Shown: piece after piece, positions 13,733 through 17,136 of the stretch
Numbering within the stretch: the first letter of the stretch is position 1
Layout: each line of letters starts with the position of its first letter
Notes under the pieces: generated by a model
What the model was told of the DNA's origin: nothing
Database searches by the model: none
What the model saw: only the letters and a program-made list of their open reading frames with translations
NCBI GenBank assembly: GCA_938010795.1
Contig: CALLVB010000039.1
Location: 1 to 17,136, forward strand
Direction: 5' to 3'
From: Minisyncoccota bacterium
Lineage (GTDB): Bacteria > Patescibacteriota > Minisyncoccia > Phycocordibacterales > GCA-2747955
DNA length: 17,136 nucleotides
Made by a program: the position numbers and the translations under genes

Positions 13733-15232
13733 ATGGCAAAGAAAAATAAACAAAAAACACAAACTCCAAAGATTGAAAAAAGATCACCGGTAGTTGCAAT
13801 CATGGGACATATTGACCACGGGAAGTCGACTCTTTTAGACTACATTAGAAAGTCAAATATTGTAGCGGGGGAAGCTGGGGGAATTACACAACATATCTCT
13901 GCATACGAAGCCGCACACAAAGACCGTATGATTACATTTTTAGATACACCAGGGCATGCAGCATTCGCGACAACTCGTGCACGTGGAGCATCAACAGCAG
14001 ATATTGCTATCTTAATTGTCTCAGCAGAAGATGGAGTTAAAGACCAAACAATGGGGGCATATGAGTTTATTAAAGAATCAGGTATTCCTTTTATTGTTGC
14101 GATTAACAAAATTGATTCACCTAAAGCTGATGTTGAAAAAACAAAGTTTTCGCTAGTAGAAAAAGGAATCTATCTTGAAGGAATGGGAGGAGACGTTTCA
14201 TTTGTAGAAATTTCAGCAAAGACAGGAGATAACATTGATGACTTACTTGATACTATTTTACTTGCAGCTGACCTAGAAGAGTTACAAGGTGATCGAAATG
14301 CACTCGCAACGGGAATTGTTCTAGAATCTTCTCTTGACCCAAAGAAAGGTATTTCAGCAACATTGATTATCAAAGATGGATCTATTTCTGCGGGTAATCA
14401 TGTAGTGTCTGGAACAGCACAGGCCCCAATTAGAATCATGGAGGACTTTGCAGGTACAGCCATCAGGGAGGCGTCATTTTCTAAACCTATTCGAATTATT
14501 GGTTTTGACAATCAACCAGTATCAGGAGAGACATTCAAGGTCTTTGAAAACAAGAAAGTTGCTCAAGAATATTTAAAGAATCTAGGTGACCCAACAGAGG
14601 TGGAGGAGAAAGTAATAGATCACAGTAAAGAAACAGTACCACTTATTATCAAAACTGATGTAATTGGTTCTCTTGAAGCAATTAAGCACCAAATTGAAAA
14701 AATGGAGACATCTTCAGCGGTATATAAAATTATTTCAGAAGGAGTGGGTGACATATCAGAAAATGATATCAGGCAGGCTGGAGCAGATAAAAAGGCAGTT
14801 GTTGTTGGATTTCACGTAGGAGAGACACGAACCGCTACTGATCTTGCTGAAACATTTGATATTGAGATTAAAAAGTTTGACATTATCTATGAGCTTACTG
14901 ACTTTTTGTCAGAGGCACTTGAGACTCGGCGGACTCGAATTGAATCAGAGAAAGTTTTTGGAGAAGCAAAAATCATTCGAGTATTTTCATGGAGTAATAA
15001 AGGTGGAGTAATTGGAGGAAAAGTAAAAGAGGGTGTGTTGGAAACTGGAGATAAAGTTGCGATTGTGAGGAGAGATGTTGAGATTGGAAGGGCAGTAATT
15101 AAAGGTTTGCAAAAAGGAAAACAAGATGCGACCATGATTCAACAAGATGAAGAGTTTGGAATGATGATTGCTTCAAAGTATGAGATTGCAGAAGGTGATC
15201 GAATTCGTTCAATCCGTACCGTAAGTGAATAA
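13733..15232 (+). CDS. infB: Translation initiation factor IF-2, short form
   Basis: GTPase that brings initiator fMet-tRNA to the 30S subunit and promotes subunit joining. All G motifs are present: G1 GHIDHGKST (25-33), the switch region G-E-A-G-G-I-T-Q-H-I (46-55), G3 DTPGH (71-75), G4 NKID (125-128), G5 SAK (161-163). Domains II, III and the C-terminal barrel follow (D-V-I-G-S-L-E-A-I linker; V-F-S-W-S-N-K-G-G-V-I-G-G), so the tRNA-binding end is there. At 499 residues it lacks the long N-terminal region of E. coli (890) or B. subtilis (716) IF-2; only about 18 lysine-rich residues precede the G domain. rbfA begins 3 bases after the stop. Near-leaderless start. Confidence 0.97.
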   Translation: MAKKNKQKTQTPKIEKRSPVVAIMGHIDHGKSTLLDYIRKSNIVAGEAGGITQHISAYEAAHKDRMITFLDTPGHAAFATTRARGASTADIAILIVSAEDGVKDQTMGAYEFIKESGIPFIVAINKIDSPKADVEKTKFSLVEKGIYLEGMGGDVSFVEISAKTGDNIDDLLDTILLAADLEELQGDRNALATGIVLESSLDPKKGISATLIIKDGSISAGNHVVSGTAQAPIRIMEDFAGTAIREASFSKPIRIIGFDNQPVSGETFKVFENKKVAQEYLKNLGDPTEVEEKVIDHSKETVPLIIKTDVIGSLEAIKHQIEKMETSSAVYKIISEGVGDISENDIRQAGADKKAVVVGFHVGETRTATDLAETFDIEIKKFDIIYELTDFLSEALETRRTRIESEKVFGEAKIIRVFSWSNKGGVIGGKVKEGVLETGDKVAIVRRDVEIGRAVIKGLQKGKQDATMIQQDEEFGMMIASKYEIAEGDRIRSIRTVSE

Positions 15233-15235
15233 TAT

Positions 15236-15604
15236 ATGGCATCAACTCGACAAATGAAATTTGCAGAAGAAATCAGAAAACATGCTGGTAACTTTATTGC
15301 ACAAGAGGCAAATAGGCAGAGCATGATTACACCAACGAGTGTAGATATTTCTCCTGATCTTAAAAATGTAACTATTTATGTATCTATTTACCCCGAATCA
15401 TCAGAAGAGATGGGTATTCACTTTTTGAAACGAAAGAGAAATGACTTTAGAACCTTTATTAAGCAAAAAGGTTATGTGAAAGTATTGCCATTTGTTGATT
15501 TTGAAATTGACAAAGGAGAAAAGAGTAGACAAATGATGGACGGACTTTTTGAAAAAATAAAAGATGATGTAGCAAAAGATACAACTTCTCAGGACGAAGA
15601 GTAA
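15236..15604 (+). CDS. rbfA: Ribosome-binding factor A
   Basis: 122-residue KH-type RNA-binding protein of the RbfA family, a 30S maturation factor that binds near the 5' helix of 16S rRNA. Typical features: S-T-R-Q-M-K-F-A-E-E-I-R at the start, V-D-I-S-P-D-L-K-N-V-T-I-Y-V-S-I in the core, L-P-F-V-D-F-E-I-D-K-G near the end. It follows infB with only three intervening bases (tat) and no SD, so it is surely co-transcribed and probably translationally coupled; the infB-rbfA pairing is widely conserved in bacteria. The acidic tail (D-E-E) and a terminator 4 bases later close the operon. Confidence 0.92.
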   Translation: MASTRQMKFAEEIRKHAGNFIAQEANRQSMITPTSVDISPDLKNVTIYVSIYPESSEEMGIHFLKRKRNDFRTFIKQKGYVKVLPFVDFEIDKGEKSRQMMDGLFEKIKDDVAKDTTSQDEE

Positions 15605-15607
15605 AGC

Positions 15608-15628
15608 AAAAAGCCATCTGGCTTTTTT
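15608..15628 (+). terminator. Terminator of the infB-rbfA operon
   Basis: AAAAAGCC, loop ATCT, GGCTTTTT plus one further T, directly after the rbfA stop. Confidence 0.88.
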
Positions 15629-15670
15629 GTTTATAACGACTGTTAGTGAGAATACCTTTAGGGTATGTGA

Positions 15671-15699
15671 TTGACAGTAGGCAAGATCAGTAGTATTTT
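15671..15699 (+). promoter_or_regulatory. Consensus-like sigma70 promoter for the 15732 gene
   Basis: Perfect TTGACA (15671-15676), 17-base spacer, TATTTT (15694-15699). Predicted start near 15706, leaving a leader of about 26 bases with a GGAG. A small inverted repeat ATACC/GGTAT (15652-15656 / 15662-15666) lies just upstream of the -35. Confidence 0.75.
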
Positions 15700-15719
15700 G
15701 ACAGGAGTCATTCATTAGC

Positions 15720-15724
15720 TGGAG
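15720..15724 (+). promoter_or_regulatory. Ribosome binding site TGGAG
   Basis: TGGAG at 15720-15724, 7 bases before ATG 15732; decides the start. Confidence 0.6.
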
Positions 15725-15731
15725 TAATACC

Positions 15732-16061
15732 ATGGTTGATCTACACAAACCACAACTATACGAAAATTGCGAAGTAGAAACTGATTATGAGTGTGCAGAT
15801 GGTGTTGTGCGTACTACTTTATTTTTGCCGAGCTGTCCTGAGGATGTACCTAGTAAGGTTCTTGATTCACGAATCGATCAAATAAAAGATAGGTTAGGAG
15901 AGATGCGCCTTTGTCTTGTTTGGTATGGTATGTGCCGACTTTCATTTCAACCACACATATACTATATAGAACATAAGTTTGGTGAGACGAGCATCTATTG
16001 TGGTACTGAACGCATCACAGAGCAACAAGTGAACAGTTTTGTGCAAATGCAGCCCGCATAA
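15732..16061 (+). CDS. Hypothetical cysteine-containing protein, 109 residues
   Basis: No family recognised. The protein has no signal peptide or membrane helix and looks like a small alpha/beta domain: a beta-type start (C-E-V-E-T-D-Y-E-C-A-D-G-V-V-R-T-T-L-F-L), a helix S-R-I-D-Q-I-K-D-R-L-G-E-M, then strands with L-C-L-V-W-Y-G-M-C. Six cysteines (13, 21, 35, 61, 68, 90) in 109 residues are many for a protein of this genome and could bind metal, but no standard zinc-ribbon spacing is evident. The gene has one of the best promoters in the window, an SD and a private terminator, so it is a free-standing unit. Its codon texture is slightly more G+C-rich than the neighbouring operons. Confidence 0.75.
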   Translation: MVDLHKPQLYENCEVETDYECADGVVRTTLFLPSCPEDVPSKVLDSRIDQIKDRLGEMRLCLVWYGMCRLSFQPHIYYIEHKFGETSIYCGTERITEQQVNSFVQMQPA

Positions 16062-16066
16062 TTTAT

Positions 16067-16099
16067 AAACCCTTACCTTTATTTATAGGCAAGGGTTTT
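16067..16099 (+). terminator. Terminator after the 15732 gene
   Basis: AAACCCTTACCT (16067-16078) pairs with AGGCAAGGGTTT (16087-16098) with one mismatch, followed by a T-rich stretch. It starts 6 bases after the stop codon. Confidence 0.8.
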
Positions 16100-16108
16100 A
16101 TTTTAGTA

Positions 16109-16159
16109 GATCTTATTGGAGGAGGTTCGAACTAATTTAAACCGCGAAATATAGACAAA
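16109..16159 (+). repeat. Imperfect direct repeat, copy 1
   Basis: Matches copy 2 at 16537-16585. Shared blocks: GA[T/C]CTTAT, GAGGA[G/A]GTTCGAAC, and TATAGACAAA at the right end. GTTCGAAC is a perfect 8-bp palindrome. It lies between the 15732-gene terminator and the end of the minus-strand gene. Confidence 0.75.
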
Positions 16160-16185
16160 CCAATAAGTAAAAAATAAATAACGAG

Positions 16186-16482
16186 TCATGCTTTAATAAT
16201 AATTTTTGATGGAACTTTATATTTAAATATCTTCTCTATGTAATATTGCAAGATTTCTCTGTTTTCATCTATTGATTCATCATATTGTCTCCGCAAGCTG
16301 AATTCTAATTTAGAGAGAGGACAGTAACCTAAAAAGATCCATGAGCCAATCCATAGCGACATCAGAATGAAATATATAGTTTGTATTTCAGAGAAGTACC
16401 AACCAATAAGATAAAAAGCTCCTAAAAGAATATGAGAAAAGAAGATTAGATTAGCTGTCCAGAAGAGTAAGAAATTTTTCAT
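16186..16482 (-). CDS. Small membrane protein, DUF2784-like
   Basis: 98 residues with two predicted helices (about 5-27 and 33-53), then a cytoplasmic or external C-terminal segment. The junction G-Y-C-P-L-S-K-L-E-F-S-L-R-R-Q-Y, followed by an amphipathic tail ending Y-Y-I-E-K-I-F-K-Y-K-V-P, resembles the C-P-L-T-x-L-E-x-x-L-R pattern of DUF2784 membrane proteins; no biochemical role is known to me. It is slightly short for that family. It is the only gene in the window that ends in TGA. The start ATG (16482) lies six bases after TAAAAT, so it is probably leaderless, and the gene is bracketed by the two direct-repeat copies. Confidence 0.75.
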   Translation of the reverse strand: MKNFLLFWTANLIFFSHILLGAFYLIGWYFSEIQTIYFILMSLWIGSWIFLGYCPLSKLEFSLRRQYDESIDENREILQYYIEKIFKYKVPSKIIIKA

Positions 16483-16488
16483 ATAGTT

Positions 16489-16497
16489 ATTTTAACA
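16489..16497 (-). promoter_or_regulatory. Extended -10 promoter for the DUF2784-like gene, leaderless
   Basis: TG-T-TAAAAT on the minus strand, exactly 6 bases before the ATG at 16482. Confidence 0.6.
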
Positions 16498-16510
16498 AAG
16501 AGAAACACTC

Positions 16511-16585
16511 CTCGACGATTTCTAAAATTGGCTGTGGACCTTATGAGAGGAAGTTCGAACGAGTTTCTTTAAGAATATAGACAAA
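16511..16585 (+). repeat. Imperfect direct repeat, copy 2 with left extension
   Basis: The core at 16537-16585 matches copy 1 (16109-16159) over about 50 bases. The left extension CTCGACGATTTCT (16511-16523) is matched at the window edge by CTCGGTGATTTCT (17124-17136), 11 of 13 identical, suggesting the full unit is about 75 bases and another copy starts at the edge. The right end includes the TAGACA used as -35 by the 16642 gene. Confidence 0.7.
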
Positions 16586-16606
16586 TAGTTAAATATAATT
16601 TATAAT
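16578..16606 (+). promoter_or_regulatory. Promoter for the 16642 gene, -35 inside the repeat
   Basis: TAGACA (16578-16583, 5 of 6 to consensus), 17-base spacer, perfect TATAAT (16601-16606). A second TATAAT at 16594-16599 has poorer spacing. Predicted leader about 29 bases with an SD. Confidence 0.65.
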
Positions 16607-16627
16607 TATTTTGATGTATTAATTCAG

Positions 16628-16634
16628 AGAGGAG
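16628..16634 (+). promoter_or_regulatory. Ribosome binding site AGAGGAG
   Basis: AGAGGAG at 16628-16634, 7 bases before ATG 16642; decides the start. Confidence 0.75.
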
Positions 16635-16641
16635 AAACATC

Positions 16642-17058
16642 ATGGAGAAATTATCTAATGAAGATCTAACAACTTGGGAAAAAGCCCTTGTTATTGCCGT
16701 TAATGGAAAGCATTGTCTGAAAAAAGGCAAGTTTGATCCTGACCATGAATACATTGCGCGCATAGGAATTCATTTCTATATGGCATTACAGGCAAGTCCA
16801 CCCGAAAGACTGACAGAACTAGCTTTTGCCGCTGAATATTTGGCAGCACAGTTTATGGAAGAGCTTGCTGATGTACAGCCATCGGCAAATGATGAATCTA
16901 GGCCGTTGGCTGTGCGACTCGCGTTGTTACGCAAAGTGCGAGCAACAAGTAAGGGTCGGCCGATTCTCCAGTCGTCGGATATGCAGGGAGTTTGTGCTCA
17001 AGGGATTATTGATCACTGGAAAGCAAACCATAACCTTTTCCGCGAGCTGGTTGGTTAG
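16642..17058 (+). CDS. Hypothetical protein, 138 residues
   Basis: No family recognised. The protein is predicted soluble and mostly alpha-helical: T-T-W-E-K-A-L-V-I-A-V-N-G-K-H near the start, then E-Y-I-A-R-I-G-I-H-F-Y-M-A-L, an alanine-rich helix pair (L-A-F-A-A-E-Y-L-A-A-Q-F-M-E-E-L-A), a basic region R-L-A-L-L-R-K-V-R-A-T-S-K-G-R, and a tail ending F-R-E-L-V-G. No signal peptide, membrane helix or catalytic motif can be named. Coding is supported by a strong promoter, SD and private terminator. Its composition is more G+C-rich than the neighbouring housekeeping genes, and repeat copy 2 sits at its promoter, so it may be a more recent acquisition. Confidence 0.78.
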   Translation: MEKLSNEDLTTWEKALVIAVNGKHCLKKGKFDPDHEYIARIGIHFYMALQASPPERLTELAFAAEYLAAQFMEELADVQPSANDESRPLAVRLALLRKVRATSKGRPILQSSDMQGVCAQGIIDHWKANHNLFRELVG

Positions 17059-17073
17059 ACCTGTATACGCTTT

Positions 17074-17109
17074 AATACCACCCTTAATTTAACTTAGGGT
17101 GGTATTTTT
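17074..17109 (+). terminator. Terminator after the 16642 gene
   Basis: AATACCACCCT (17074-17084), 11-base loop, AGGGTGGTATT (17096-17106), ending in a run of five Ts. Confidence 0.85.
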
Positions 17110-17123
17110 GATTTTAAAAACCT

Positions 17124-17136
17124 CTCGGTGATTTCT
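17124..17136 (+). repeat. Possible start of a third repeat copy, cut by the window edge
   Basis: CTCGGTGATTTCT matches the left extension of copy 2 (16511-16523) at 11 of 13 positions. Only 13 bases are visible, so this is tentative. Confidence 0.35.

Noticed and set aside
16121..16140. GTTCGAAC in the repeats as a tRNA T-arm
   Set aside because: No acceptor stem, anticodon arm or discriminator/CCA lies around it, in either copy, and the pattern GTTCGAAC is self-complementary rather than a T-loop flanked by a 5-bp stem.
16186..16188. TGA as a possible recoded (glycine) codon at the end of the DUF2784-like gene
   Set aside because: The protein ends at the length and motif expected, all other genes translate without in-frame TGA under the standard bacterial code, and reading on adds only a short run of about 17 residues. 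TGA is simply a rare stop here (one gene).
16109..16585. Integron attC-like sites
   Set aside because: The core GTTCGAAC does not fit GTTRRRY/RYYYAAC simple sites, and no integrase gene is seen; the repeats are left as an unknown element.

Overview
The window (about 36% G+C by eye) looks like chromosome of a small-genome bacterium of the Candidate Phyla Radiation (Patescibacteria), most likely a parcubacterium. This rests on the gene mix and style: compact housekeeping genes (a 499-residue IF-2, an archaeal-type CMP kinase without the Walker A lysine), a helicase-nuclease fusion, an orphan peptide-binding protein, many genes without Shine-Dalgarno (SD) sequences, and small proteins I cannot assign. 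It is inference; no rRNA or marker tree is available here.

Layout. 2-3318 (+): tail of an MscS channel, then serS, an FtsQ/DivIB-like POTRA protein and a tRNA-dihydrouridine synthase, tightly packed. 3304-4623 (+): two small unknown genes, each with its own sigma70-like promoter, SD and terminator; the second is interrupted by an in-frame stop, after which the frame stays open for 66 more codons. 4601-4818: terminators and a nested inverted repeat where transcription converges. 8919-4828 (-): secG, a membrane-anchored family 5 solute-binding protein and RNase J. 8962-12633 (+): CMP kinase and a 1003-residue UvrD-type helicase with a C-terminal PD-(D/E)XK nuclease. 13680-12662 (-): a two-helix membrane protein and a DsbA-like thiol oxidoreductase. 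13713-15628 (+): infB-rbfA. 15671-17136: three small genes, two of them (+) leadered with SD and one (-) leaderless DUF2784-like membrane protein, with an imperfect ~50-bp direct repeat on both sides of the latter.

How the genes fit together. Most genes serve general information processing and the envelope: tRNA charging and modification (serS, dus), initiation and 30S maturation (infB, rbfA), mRNA turnover (rnj), CMP phosphorylation, DNA repair (helicase-nuclease), secretion (secG), extracytoplasmic folding (DsbA-like), division (FtsQ-like) and osmotic safety (MscS). No classical defence island, CRISPR array, tRNA, rRNA or insertion sequence was seen.

The most notable pattern is two expression styles side by side. 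Several genes have a -10 box only 6-7 bases before the ATG, implying leaderless mRNA. Four small unknown genes instead have a -10 (mostly with a -35), a short leader, an SD and a private terminator. The interrupted gene at 3915-4580 and the repeats at 16109-16585 (with a possible further copy at the window edge) are the other leads.
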